A stretch of 64,000 bases of DNA, taken from Roseibaca sp. Y0-43. GTDB lineage: Bacteria; Pseudomonadota; Alphaproteobacteria; Rhodobacterales; Rhodobacteraceae. Below the pieces are notes generated by a model. The model ran no database searches and was not told the DNA's origin. It was given only the letters and a program-made list of their open reading frames with translations. A program made the translations under genes and the position numbers. The stretch lies in NCBI RefSeq assembly GCF_020667835.1, contig NZ_JAFMPR010000009.1, positions 56,649 to 120,648 on the forward strand, given 5' to 3'. Shown one piece after another: positions 9,536 to 17,699 of the stretch (the stretch's first letter is position 1; every line of letters starts with the position of its first letter).

Positions 9536-9570
9536 ACGATCGCCTCTATCCTCCTCCCGGGGGCGCTCGT
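9536..9570 (+). ncRNA. CcsR-like hairpin 3
   Basis: CGCCTCT (9541-9547) pairs with GGGGGCG (9559-9565) using two G-U pairs; ACGA (9536-9539) and TCGT (9567-9570) extend the stem past one mismatch. The loop is ATCCTCCTCCC. This is the weakest stem of the six. Confidence 0.72.
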
Positions 9571-9607
9571 AAGGAAGACCGGCCTCCTCCTCCCTGCCGG
9601 TTTCCTT
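9571..9607 (+). ncRNA. CcsR-like hairpin 4
   Basis: ACCGGC (9578-9583) pairs with GCCGGT (9596-9601) and AAGGAA (9571-9576) with TTCCTT (9602-9607), with one bulged G at 9577. The loop is CTCCTCCTCCCT. Confidence 0.82.
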
Positions 9608-9631
9608 CAGGATCGGGCTTCGGCCCATGAC

Positions 9632-9673
9632 ATTGTGGCGGCCCCCCTCCTCCTCCCTGGGGTCGTGCATAAT
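9632..9673 (+). ncRNA. CcsR-like hairpin 5
   Basis: CGGCCCC (9639-9645) pairs with GGGGTCG (9659-9665), and ATTGTG (9632-9637) with CATAAT (9668-9673) after a bulged G at 9667. The loop holds CCTCCTCCTCCC. Confidence 0.75.
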
Positions 9674-9674
9674 C

Positions 9675-9710
9675 GGCGGCAGTCCCCTCCTCCTCCCTGG
9701 GACTGCCGCC
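9675..9710 (+). ncRNA. CcsR-like hairpin 6 (terminal)
   Basis: A perfect 12-bp stem, GGCGGCAGTCCC (9675-9686) with GGGACTGCCGCC (9699-9710), and the loop CTCCTCCTCCCT. It is the strongest of the set and also closes the transcript. Confidence 0.87.
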
Positions 9711-9719
9711 TTTTGCTTT
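9675..9719 (+). terminator. Terminator of the DUF1127-CcsR transcript
   Basis: The stem of hairpin 6 is followed on the plus strand by TTTTGCTTT (9711-9719). The last sRNA hairpin therefore doubles as a Rho-independent terminator. The minus strand has no matching T run, so it does not obviously terminate fliP. Confidence 0.8.
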
Positions 9720-9741
9720 CTGGGGTATCGGGGCCTGCGCG

Positions 9742-10470
9742 CTAGAAGTAACTGCGCACCAGGGCCTCGGAAATCAGCCGCCAGCCGTCCGCGATCACGA
9801 AGAACGACAGCTTAAACGGCAGCGACACGATTGCCGGGGGCACCATCATCATCCCCATCGACATCAGCACCGCCGCGACCACAAGGTCGATGATGAGGAA
9901 GGGCAGAAAGATCAGGAACCCGATCTGGAACGCCCGCGCGATTTCGCTGAGCATGAAAGACGGCACCAATAACGACAGCGGCGCATCGGGGCCAAGCGTG
10001 GCTTGGGCGTCCGGTCGCAAGCTGGCGAGGCTTTCGAAGGTGTCCGGCTCTATCCGGGCTGCCATGAACAGGCGAAACGGTTCTGCCGCGCGCAGGAAGC
10101 CTTCTTCCAGCGACAGGCTCCCGTCGTTGAGTGGCACGATTCCGTTCTGCCAAGCGTCTGTCAGAACCGGTTCCATCACGAAATAGGTCAGGAACAGCGC
10201 GAGCGAGATCATCAACATGTTCGGCGGCGACTGCATCAGGCCCAACGCCTGCCGCAAGATGGCCAGGACCGTAACGATGAAGGGAAAACACGTCACCATG
10301 ACAAGGATGCCGGGCACAAGGCTCAGCAAGGTCAGCAGAACCAGAAGTTGCGTCCCCCGCACCGCGAGCGAGCCACCCTCGCCCAGTTGCAGGCTGAGCT
10401 CTTGCGCCGCGGCAGGCACAAGCGCGGCCAGCCAGATCGCAAGCGCAAGTGTCAGAACGTGCCAGCGCAT
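9742..10470 (-). CDS. fliP: FliP, flagellar type III export gate protein
   Basis: The 242-residue protein has a cleavable signal (ending near VPAAAQE), then four hydrophobic segments with the FliP hallmarks CFPFIVTVLAILRQALG near residue 60 and PPNMLMISLALFLTYFVM near 80-98, and a C-terminal PFLIIDLVVAAVLMSMGMMM block. FliP forms the export-gate core with FliQ and FliR in the inner membrane. It starts three bases after fliN and ends the fliF-fliH-fliN-fliP run, facing the sRNA terminator. Confidence 0.96.
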   Translation of the reverse strand: MRWHVLTLALAIWLAALVPAAAQELSLQLGEGGSLAVRGTQLLVLLTLLSLVPGILVMVTCFPFIVTVLAILRQALGLMQSPPNMLMISLALFLTYFVMEPVLTDAWQNGIVPLNDGSLSLEEGFLRAAEPFRLFMAARIEPDTFESLASLRPDAQATLGPDAPLSLLVPSFMLSEIARAFQIGFLIFLPFLIIDLVVAAVLMSMGMMMVPPAIVSLPFKLSFFVIADGWRLISEALVRSYF

Positions 10471-10473
10471 CGC

Positions 10474-10770
10474 TCAGAGCATCTCGTCAAGATTGGCCAA
10501 TTCGGTCAGGCGCACGCCCAGAAACCCGGCCTGATCGCCCTCCATCTCTTGCAGCTCGCCACGCGCGATCAGTTTGTCGCCGATGTATAGTTCGACCGGA
10601 TCGTCGATGCGCCGATCCAGCGGCAGCACCGCGTCGCGCCGCAGCCGCATCAGGTCGCGCACCACCGGTCGGGCAAAGCCCACCGACACCGTGATCTCTA
10701 TCGGCACTTGGCCCAAAATTGCGCTTCCGTCGCGGTCGGGGGCCGTGGGGGACAGGCTTGTATCATCCAT
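10474..10770 (-). CDS. fliN: FliN, flagellar C-ring switch protein
   Basis: A 98-residue SpoA-fold protein: the block VPIEITVSVGFARPVVRDLM near residues 22-41, then LDRRIDDPVELYIGDKLIARGELQ near 52-75 and the terminal LANLDEML. FliN builds the bottom of the rotor C-ring with FliM and binds export components. It overlaps the upstream fliH-like gene by eight bases, so coupled translation is likely. The length is at the short end of the family, lacking the N-terminal extension of enteric FliN. Confidence 0.93.
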   Translation of the reverse strand: MDDTSLSPTAPDRDGSAILGQVPIEITVSVGFARPVVRDLMRLRRDAVLPLDRRIDDPVELYIGDKLIARGELQEMEGDQAGFLGVRLTELANLDEML

Positions 10771-11356
10771 GAGAGGCTTCCTTGTGATATGTTGGGGCGC
10801 TCAGCCCCTCTGTCAGCGCGGCCAGAACGCCGTCGAGGTCGATCATCCGGGTTGTCTGGTCGATGCGCAGCATGACCTGCGCTTCAGAGAAGCTCGGCTC
10901 GTCCAGCAGCGTCACCTCAAGGCCCGCCACCTGCGCACAGCGTTCGGCCAGCGCGTCGCGCACCGATGGCGCGCAGAGCACTTCCAGCCGACCCGCCAGT
11001 TGCTTCGCCGCCACCGCGCGCAATTCCCGCTCCAGGTGCTCCGGCAAGGCGTCGCGCGCCAGTCCCGGCAAAATGGCTGCGATCATCTGCCCGGCCAGTT
11101 CGATGAAACTGCCCTCCAGCGCCGCCGTCGCCTCTCGGTAGCTGAAGGCGACCGCTTGCAACGCTTCCTCGGCGGCGGAACGTCGCAGGGCGTCCTCGTT
11201 GCGCATCTGCTCCAGCGCGTCGGTCCAGCCGGCGCCATATCCTTCTTCGAACGCGCGGCTGCGCAGGGTCTCCACCTCGTGCGGGGTGACGGGCGTGTCA
11301 TCCAGCGGCGCGCGTTCGCCGTCGAAGCTTTCCAGTCTCAACATCGCGGTCATCAT
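10763..11356 (-). CDS. fliH: FliH-like regulator of the flagellar export ATPase
   Basis: A 197-residue protein with an N-terminal segment rich in charged residues (SRAFEEGYGAGWTDALEQM near residue 33), a long helix, and a C-terminal FliH/HrpE-like part. FliH binds FliI and brings it to the export gate. Primary sequence of this family is weakly conserved, so the call leans on the FxxGYxxG-like helix and on the position between fliF and fliN. It starts with an ATGA overlap on fliF. Confidence 0.75.
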   Translation of the reverse strand: MMTAMLRLESFDGERAPLDDTPVTPHEVETLRSRAFEEGYGAGWTDALEQMRNEDALRRSAAEEALQAVAFSYREATAALEGSFIELAGQMIAAILPGLARDALPEHLERELRAVAAKQLAGRLEVLCAPSVRDALAERCAQVAGLEVTLLDEPSFSEAQVMLRIDQTTRMIDLDGVLAALTEGLSAPTYHKEASHG

Positions 11357-12918
11357 GAACGCTCCTTTCGGTCTTCCATCCAGTGCCGCAGCAATTGGGC
11401 GGATTCGTCCTGCCGCTCTTCGATCATGCGGCGCAGCCGCGCGACCGGGTCGTCCTGCTCGGGCGTTGCTGTGTCAAACCCCTCTGCGCCCAGACGTTGA
11501 ACGCCCTCGCCCGGCGGGAAAGGCCCGTCGAGCGCCAGCAAGCCATCGGGGGCGGCGCTTCGGTCCTGACGGGCGGCCGTCAAGAGCGGGCGCAGCACGA
11601 AGAGGATGAAAATCGCGAGCACCGCCAGCAGGAACGCCCAGCGTAGCAGCGTCATAAGGTCCAGCGCCGAATTGGCGAACAGCCCCGCCCGCGCCTCGGT
11701 GCCAAGCGCGCTCATCGGCTCGAAACGCAGTGATTCCAAGGTGATGATGTCGCCGCGCGCCTCGTCGAAACCGACCGCAGAGGCCACGAGCCCCCGCAGG
11801 GTTTCCAACTCTTCGGCGCTGCGGGGGCGCCATGCCAAGGTGCCGTCGGGCTGCGCTTCTTCCACGCCGTCGATCAGCACCGCCACCGTCATGCGCCGGA
11901 TCGCACCGGGCCCGCGCTGGATTTCGCGCAACGTCTCGGAGATATCGTAATCGGTGTTCGCACGCGTCACCGTTTCCGAGTTTTCAGCCGCGCCGCCCTC
12001 GCCCGCCGCATCGCCATCGGGCAGGTTGGAGGCCACGGTCACACCGGCCGCACGCGAATCGGTGCTGGTGCTGCGCGATTCCTCCGTCTCGGCGCGGATC
12101 GCGATCCGGCTTTCGGGGTCGATCCGGCGCTCGGTTATGGTTTCCACATCGGTGACCGTATCAATCGACAACTCTACCACGGAGCGGCCCGGCCCGACAT
12201 GCGCTTCCAGCAACCGCTCGACATTACGGCGCAACTCGCGGGCACGGTCAGCGGTTTGCGCGGCGGGCTGCTGCGTGTCGTCCGGCCCCAGAACCAGTCC
12301 GTTCGCGCCGTCTATGATGGACACGTCCTGCGGCGTCATTCCCGGCACGGCAGAGGCCACGAGGAAACGCAGCGCCTGCGCCTGCTCGACCGAAATCGCG
12401 CCGCCGCTTGTCGTGACCGAAACAGACGCTGTGGGCGCAATGTCGCGCCGAAACGCGCCGCTGACACCTTGCGAGATATGAACGCGCGCGCTGCGCACAT
12501 GCGGGCTGGCCACGATCGTGCGCGCCAACTCGCCCTCTTTCGCACGCCAATAGGCCGCGTCGAACATCTGCGAGGTGGTGCCGAACCCGGTCAGGGAATC
12601 GAGCAATTCGTAGCCGGTGTGCGAATTCGCGGGCAAGCCCGCCGCCGCCAGCATCAGCCGCAATTCATCGCGCGCGGTGGTGGGCACGTAAATTGCGTCG
12701 CCACGCACCTCATACGCGACCCCGCGCGCTTCCAGCGCCTGGATCACCTCGCCCGCCGCGGCCTCTTCCAGCCCGGCATAAAGCAAGGCCTGCCCCGGCT
12801 TCAGCCCCTGCTGCGCGATGAACAGGATGACCACGACCGCGCCCAGGCCGATCGCGCCTGCCACCAGCCGGCTGCGCATGTCGAGTGTTGTCCAGAGTGC
12901 TTTGACTTGCTGCACCAC
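11353..12918 (-). CDS. fliF: FliF, flagellar MS-ring protein
   Basis: A 521-residue protein with two membrane segments (near residues 20-40, LVAGAIGLGAVVVILFIAQ, and near 430-450, FLLAVLAIFILFVLRPLL) and ring-building domains between them; YVPTTARDELRLMLAAAGLP near 77 and ASVSVTTSGG near 165 are typical of FliF. It forms the MS ring in the inner membrane, the base for rotor and export gate. First gene of the minus-strand flagellar run, opposite fliL. Confidence 0.95.
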   Translation of the reverse strand: MVQQVKALWTTLDMRSRLVAGAIGLGAVVVILFIAQQGLKPGQALLYAGLEEAAAGEVIQALEARGVAYEVRGDAIYVPTTARDELRLMLAAAGLPANSHTGYELLDSLTGFGTTSQMFDAAYWRAKEGELARTIVASPHVRSARVHISQGVSGAFRRDIAPTASVSVTTSGGAISVEQAQALRFLVASAVPGMTPQDVSIIDGANGLVLGPDDTQQPAAQTADRARELRRNVERLLEAHVGPGRSVVELSIDTVTDVETITERRIDPESRIAIRAETEESRSTSTDSRAAGVTVASNLPDGDAAGEGGAAENSETVTRANTDYDISETLREIQRGPGAIRRMTVAVLIDGVEEAQPDGTLAWRPRSAEELETLRGLVASAVGFDEARGDIITLESLRFEPMSALGTEARAGLFANSALDLMTLLRWAFLLAVLAIFILFVLRPLLTAARQDRSAAPDGLLALDGPFPPGEGVQRLGAEGFDTATPEQDDPVARLRRMIEERQDESAQLLRHWMEDRKERS

Positions 12919-12977
12919 GATGCTCCCTTCCAGCGGGCGTTCTGCCCGTTCGACAAGTTCAACATCGCGGCGAGGGT

Positions 12978-12992
12978 TTAAGATTCGGTTAG
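12978..12992. promoter_or_regulatory. CtrA-type box between fliF and fliL
   Basis: TTAA at 12978-12981, seven bases, then TTAG at 12989-12992 matches the CtrA consensus TTAA-N7-TTAA with one mismatch. The spacer contains GATTC (12982-12986), a GANTC methylation site. Known: CtrA activates flagellar genes in Rhodobacterales. Either or both divergent operons could be targets. Confidence 0.55.
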
Positions 12993-13039
12993 TGACCTTG
13001 TGTCAGAAAGGAGAAAATTTCAGAGCCTTGCGAGGATCC

Positions 13040-13534
13040 ATGTCGCAGAACGCAGACACATCGGACACGAACACGGAAAATACGCCTAAAAAGAAGGGGT
13101 TGTTGCCCATTTTGATCGGCGTGGCGGGGGCAGCTTTGCTTGGGGGCGGCGGGTTTTACGCGGTCTATTCGGGGATGATTCTCGGCCACAAGGTGCCCGA
13201 GGCAGAGCACGCCACAGCAGCCCATGCCGCGCCCATGCCAAGCTATATGCCGATCGACCAGCTGACACTGTCGCTGGCCAATCCCGACGGCGCGCAGCAT
13301 CTGCGCATGTCCGCCCAGATAGAGATCGCCGACGGCCGCCTGGCAGAGGCCGAAGGGTATCGCCCGCGCTTCCTTGCGGTGATGAACACCTATCTGCGCG
13401 CCATAGAGCCGCGCGATCTGCAAGACAGCGCCGCCCTGATCCGGCTGCGCGCGCAGATCTTGCGGCGTTTGCAGATGGTCGCGGGCGAAGACCTGGTCGA
13501 CGATTTCCTCATCACCGAATTCATCCTCAATTAA
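13040..13534 (+). CDS. fliL: FliL, flagellar basal-body-associated membrane protein
   Basis: A 164-residue protein with a short charged cytoplasmic tail, one membrane segment at about residues 21-43 (LLPILIGVAGAALLGGGGFYAV) and a periplasmic FliL domain ending in DDFLITEFILN. FliL surrounds the stator near the MS ring and supports torque. The ATG at 13040 is preferred over longer frames because GAGG sits just upstream and it places the lysine-rich tail before the membrane segment. First gene of the plus-strand motility run. Confidence 0.9.
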   Translation: MSQNADTSDTNTENTPKKKGLLPILIGVAGAALLGGGGFYAVYSGMILGHKVPEAEHATAAHAAPMPSYMPIDQLTLSLANPDGAQHLRMSAQIEIADGRLAEAEGYRPRFLAVMNTYLRAIEPRDLQDSAALIRLRAQILRRLQMVAGEDLVDDFLITEFILN

Positions 13535-13546
13535 GGAGCGCGAGAC

Positions 13547-13969
13547 ATGGAGATTCTTGCAGATATCGCAATCGGTTCGGGCGCGCTTCTGGCGGCGGCC
13601 TATTGTCTGCTTCTGTCGCGCCGCCTTCGGGCCTTCACGCGGCTTGACGGCGATGTGGGGCGCGCGATCGCGGTGCTGTCCAGCCAGGTCGACCAGCTGA
13701 CGCGCGCTTTGTCCGCCGCCGAATCAGGGGCGGCGCAGCGCGAAAGCACGCTTGGCCAACAAATTGCAGCAGCGGAACAGGCGGCACGGCGGCTGGAATT
13801 GCTGATGGCCGCCGACCGCCCGAAGGCAGCGCCCGCGGCCCAGACCAGCGCCGTCGCGCCCGATTCTTTCTGGGGGCAAGGCGATGATACCTTCGAACCG
13901 CTGGAGCGCTCGCGCGCGCCCGAACACCGCCTGCGCACCACCCGCGCCCGCGTCGGGAGCCGCACATGA
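13547..13969 (+). CDS. Uncharacterised membrane protein of the flagellar run
   Basis: Not recognised with certainty. The 140-residue protein has an N-terminal membrane segment (residues 3-25), a helical stretch rich in Ala/Gln (about 40-90) likely to form a coiled coil, and a Pro/Ala-rich C-terminal tail. It starts 12 bases after fliL and its last four bases overlap the next gene (ATGA), so it is translated with the motility genes. A structural or assembly role at the flagellar base is inferred from location only. Confidence 0.7.
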   Translation: MEILADIAIGSGALLAAAYCLLLSRRLRAFTRLDGDVGRAIAVLSSQVDQLTRALSAAESGAAQRESTLGQQIAAAEQAARRLELLMAADRPKAAPAAQTSAVAPDSFWGQGDDTFEPLERSRAPEHRLRTTRARVGSRT

Positions 13970-14538
13970 GCCGGAAAACTCATAAGCGCGGCAAGGGATT
14001 GGGCATTGTCCTGACGCTTTTGGCCGGGCTTTTCTTCGCGGCGGGCCTGTCGCGCCTCAGCCTTGGCGTGGTGAGCGCATTGGCGGCAGACGGCCCGGAG
14101 GTCTCTGCGCCCGTCACGCAAACCCCCGCGCAAGACGCCGGCGCCCTGTTCGAAGCCCTGCGATCCCGCGAAGCGCGGCTGGCCGAGCAAGAGAAAGCCC
14201 TAGAAGAAAGGGCCGAACGCCTGCGCACAGCCGAGGACAGCCTGCGCGCGCAAATCGCGGAACTGCAAGCCGCCGAGGAGCGCTTGAGCGCGACGCTGGC
14301 GCTGACCGAAACCGCGGCAGAGACCGACCTGACCCGGTTGACCACGGTGTTCGAACATATGAAACCGCCACAGGCCGCCGCGCTCTTCTCGACTATGGAT
14401 ACAGAATTCGCGGCCGGCTTCATCGCTCGTCTAGACCCGCAATTCGCGGGCGAGGTGATGGCAGAGCTCGATCCGACACTGGCCTATGGAATCAGCGCGG
14501 TCCTTGCGGGCCGCCACGCAAATACGCCACGCAACTGA
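13966..14538 (+). CDS. motE: MotE-like periplasmic protein (MgtE N-domain fold)
   Basis: The 190-residue protein has an N-terminal membrane anchor or signal (about 12-38), a coiled coil (about 60-110, many Glu/Arg/Ala heptads) and a C-terminal MgtE-N-like domain with TTVFEHMKPPQAAALFSTM near 124-142 and FAAGFIARLDPQFAGEVMAE near 146-165. Known: in Sinorhizobium meliloti MotE has this layout and acts as a periplasmic partner of MotC. The symbol is a family-level assignment; FliK-like or other flagellar roles are not excluded. Confidence 0.7.
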   Translation: MSRKTHKRGKGLGIVLTLLAGLFFAAGLSRLSLGVVSALAADGPEVSAPVTQTPAQDAGALFEALRSREARLAEQEKALEERAERLRTAEDSLRAQIAELQAAEERLSATLALTETAAETDLTRLTTVFEHMKPPQAAALFSTMDTEFAAGFIARLDPQFAGEVMAELDPTLAYGISAVLAGRHANTPRN

Positions 14539-14650
14539 TGAAAATTGCTTGGAATTTCCCGGACACGGAAACCGAAACTTAAACCTCGTCCGGGATAGTC
14601 ACTCCAACAGCGACGCAGTCCTTGCGACGATTCACTGACAAGAGGTTCAC

Positions 14651-15520
14651 GTGCTACCGATCATTGGAATTGTGCTCGTCGTCGGTCTGGTCTTCGGCGG
14701 CTATCTTGGGGCCGGCGGGTCCATGACGATCATCCTCAAGGCGCTGCCCTTCGAGATGGTGATGATCTGCGGCGCAGCCCTAGGGGCGTTCGTGCTGGGC
14801 AATGACATGGCCACCATCAAGGGCGTCGGGCGCGATATCGGCAAGGTCTTCAAGGGGCCGAAATGGCACGCCCAGGACTACCGCGACCTGCTGTGCCTGC
14901 TGTTCCAGCTTATCTGGCTTGCCCGTCAGAACCCTGTCGCCGTGGAAGAACATATCGAATCGCCAGAGACTTCGAGCATTTTCGGCGCGTATCCGAAAAT
15001 CCAGAAGGACCATGACGCGATCGAGTTGATCTGCGACACGATGCGCGCGGCCTCTATGAACTATGACGATCCGCATCAGGTCGAGGAAGTACTGGATAAA
15101 CGGCTAGAGGCGCAGCGCCATCATGCCCTGCATACCAGCCACGCCGTGCAGGTGGTCGCCGATGCGCTGCCCGCCTTGGGCATCGTCGCGGCCGTGCTGG
15201 GCATTATCAAGACAATGGGCGCAATCGACGAACCGCCAGAGGTCTTGGGCAAGATGATCGGCGGCGCTTTGACCGGAACTTTTCTGGGCGTGTTCCTCGC
15301 CTATGGCTTCGTTGGGCCGATCGCCAGCCGCATGAGCGCCATCGTCGCCGAAGACGACCATTTCTTCCAGCTTATCAGAGAGGTGCTGATCGCCAATCTG
15401 CATGCGCACCCTGCCAATATCTGCATAGAGGTCGGACGGCAGAACACACCGCACCATGTGCGGCCCGAATTCTCGGACCTGGAAGAGGCGATGCGCGAGT
15501 TGAAAAAGGCGGCAGCTTGA
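14651..15520 (+). CDS. motA: MotA, flagellar stator proton-channel subunit
   Basis: The 289-residue protein has the four membrane segments of MotA, with GYLGAGGSMTIILKALPFEMVMI near the start, a large cytoplasmic loop, and the paired helices ADALPALGIVAAVLGIIKTMGAI near residue 177 and GKMIGGALTGTFLGVFLAYGF near 205 that carry conserved channel prolines and glycines. It pairs with MotB to drive rotation with protons. MotB is not in this window. A 112-base gap upstream may hold its own promoter. Confidence 0.96.
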   Translation: MLPIIGIVLVVGLVFGGYLGAGGSMTIILKALPFEMVMICGAALGAFVLGNDMATIKGVGRDIGKVFKGPKWHAQDYRDLLCLLFQLIWLARQNPVAVEEHIESPETSSIFGAYPKIQKDHDAIELICDTMRAASMNYDDPHQVEEVLDKRLEAQRHHALHTSHAVQVVADALPALGIVAAVLGIIKTMGAIDEPPEVLGKMIGGALTGTFLGVFLAYGFVGPIASRMSAIVAEDDHFFQLIREVLIANLHAHPANICIEVGRQNTPHHVRPEFSDLEEAMRELKKAAA

Positions 15521-15523
15521 GCG

Positions 15524-17674
15524 ATGCGCAGACTGATCCAGACCTTTGCAATGTTGCTGACGCTCTGCTCTGCGCACTCCGCTGCTGGCCAACAAAGCGA
15601 AACCATCCTGCGCGCGGGCGAGCATAGCGATTTCACCCGCCTCGTGCTGACTTTGCCCGACCAGGTTTCGTGGCGGCTGGTCCCGCAGGCGGAGTTTGTC
15701 GACCTTATCATCGACGATGCCTCTGTTTCGATCGACGTGTCCCGCACCTTCGACCGCATCCCCCGCACGCGCCTGAAAGAGGTCGAGGCGATGCCGACGG
15801 GCGTGCGGCTCTATCTTGGCTGCGACTGCCCCTTGCGCGTCGTCGAGGGGTTCGCCAGCCAGATCATCGTCGATATCGTCACTCCGCTTCCCGGCGCTGA
15901 CGACCCCGGCATTTTGCCACGCCCGAAACCCCGGCCCAGCCTGACGGCGCAGATCGCAAAGGACGACCGTGTCGCTGCACGCGCGGGCGTAGCCCTGGCG
16001 CAAGCGTTGCGCGCGCCCGGCATGGCCGAGGTCGCACCGGGTTTCGGCATTCGCGCCGAAGACCAGCTTGCCGCACGACAAGCCCCTCCTGCCCCAATTC
16101 CCGACCCAGAGGTGGAAATTCAGGCCCAGCGGCTTCTGCAAGGGCTGACCAAATCGCTTTCGGGGGCCGTTTCCCGTGGCGTGCTGTCGCCAGACCCGGA
16201 TTTTAGAACGGATACCGCCAGCACCGTCGTGTTACCAGACAGCGCCGCCGCGCATTTGCGTGTGGCACCGGGCCCGAATGCGCCGGCCCGGACCCTTCTG
16301 CCAGAACGCTGCGACCAAACGCCAAGCACTCTGCTTGACGCATGGACAAGCCCTACCGAAGGCGGATTGTTCGGCACGGGCTGGGCCTCTCTCTACGACC
16401 CGCTCGACCGGGTCGACCCCGCCCAGGCCCAATCGCTCGCCGCTGCTTTCCTGAGCGCGGGTTTCGGCGCGGAAGCGCGCGCGATCCTTGGCCTGCTGCC
16501 GGCATCAGGGGCAAGAACGCAGCTGGGAAACCTTAGCTACATCATCGACTTGCAGCCACCGCCCAACCCCGAAGTGTTGCTGAAGGTTGCGACATGTTCT
16601 GACGCCGACACGCTCTGGGCCTTCTTGGCAAACCCGCAAGAAACCCTTGCGCAGCCCGATGCCGAAGCGCGCCTTGTGCGCGCGGTGCAAGCCCTGTCGG
16701 CCCCGATGCGCGCGCATCTTGGCCCAAATATCGTGCAGCAGCTTGTGCGAAATAACGCTGCAGAGGCTGCCACGCTCGTCCAGGCGACCCTGCAAAGAAC
16801 AGCGCCCACGCCGGGAGAAGGCATTGAAAACGCGCGCCCCGCGCTCTTGTCGGCCGATCCCGAAGCGATCGCGGATCTCGATACCGCCGCATGGCACACA
16901 TTGAGCGATGCAGAATTTCTGCTCATGCTCGAACATGCCAACGCCCAAGCCCTGCCGCTGCCTGCGGATGGCTTGACCGCCGCGATGAACCGGCAATTCG
17001 CCTTGCGGCGCAGCGACGAAGGTCGCGCCTTCGCAACTGCCACCGCGCGCGCTTTGGCATATGGTGGCATGTTCCCTGAGGCCTTCGAGATCGCCATCTC
17101 TTCCGAGGCCGATCTTTCTGCGGACACACGCGCCCCGCTTCTGGACCATCTCTATTCGCGGCTGGCATCGGCTGCGAACGATACCGATTTCGTCACAAAC
17201 GTGTTCACCCATAGCCCTTGGGAACATGATCTGATCTCTGCCCCGACACGGTCCGAACTTGCCGAACGCCTGAAAGCGTTGGGCTTCGACCGTGAAGCGC
17301 TGGCGCTCACGGACCCGGTCGCGATGCCGGGCCCGACGCAAGATGTGGCAGACCCCACCGCAGCCCCGCCGCGCGCCGAAAGCACCAACCCACGGCCCAG
17401 CGCGCCCGATGGGGCCGCGCCGCCTGTCGAGATGGCCGCAACCAGTGCTGCACCACCGGAGACGGAAGCACAAGACGCCTTGGGCGCAGCCCTGCAAGAC
17501 CCGGCAACGGCAGCGGAAAATAGCGTGCGCGAAACGGAAACCCTTTCCAGCGAAACCCCGCCCTCACCGGCGCAAGCAGACAGCGGGCTTCTGGCGCAAG
17601 GCCGAACGGAGCTGCGTCAATCCGCAGAACTTCGAGCGCAGCTTGCAGCAATACTGGGCGAACCGAATGAGTGA
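15524..17674 (+). CDS. Large secreted protein of unknown function following motA
   Basis: A 716-residue protein with a signal peptide (cleavage near SAHSAAGQQ, residues 20-24). Residues 25-130 have the alternating pattern of an AMIN-like beta domain (LRAGEHSDFTRLVLTLPD, then VRLYLGCDCPLRVVEGF, IIVDIVTPL). The middle is helical and repetitive, and the last ~100 residues are low-complexity Pro/Ala/Thr/Glu. It starts four bases after the motA stop, so it shares that transcript. A MotC-like periplasmic role is possible by position, but I see no clear MotC motif. The name is left open. Confidence 0.75.
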   Translation: MRRLIQTFAMLLTLCSAHSAAGQQSETILRAGEHSDFTRLVLTLPDQVSWRLVPQAEFVDLIIDDASVSIDVSRTFDRIPRTRLKEVEAMPTGVRLYLGCDCPLRVVEGFASQIIVDIVTPLPGADDPGILPRPKPRPSLTAQIAKDDRVAARAGVALAQALRAPGMAEVAPGFGIRAEDQLAARQAPPAPIPDPEVEIQAQRLLQGLTKSLSGAVSRGVLSPDPDFRTDTASTVVLPDSAAAHLRVAPGPNAPARTLLPERCDQTPSTLLDAWTSPTEGGLFGTGWASLYDPLDRVDPAQAQSLAAAFLSAGFGAEARAILGLLPASGARTQLGNLSYIIDLQPPPNPEVLLKVATCSDADTLWAFLANPQETLAQPDAEARLVRAVQALSAPMRAHLGPNIVQQLVRNNAAEAATLVQATLQRTAPTPGEGIENARPALLSADPEAIADLDTAAWHTLSDAEFLLMLEHANAQALPLPADGLTAAMNRQFALRRSDEGRAFATATARALAYGGMFPEAFEIAISSEADLSADTRAPLLDHLYSRLASAANDTDFVTNVFTHSPWEHDLISAPTRSELAERLKALGFDREALALTDPVAMPGPTQDVADPTAAPPRAESTNPRPSAPDGAAPPVEMAATSAAPPETEAQDALGAALQDPATAAENSVRETETLSSETPPSPAQADSGLLAQGRTELRQSAELRAQLAAILGEPNE

Positions 17675-17699
17675 TACTAACCCCGCCCCGCGACTGCGT

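Noticed and set aside
9452..9745. 97-codon open frame through the CCUCCUCCC hairpins
   Set aside because: Its residues are translations of the repeated hairpin loops; the structural RNA explanation fits far better.
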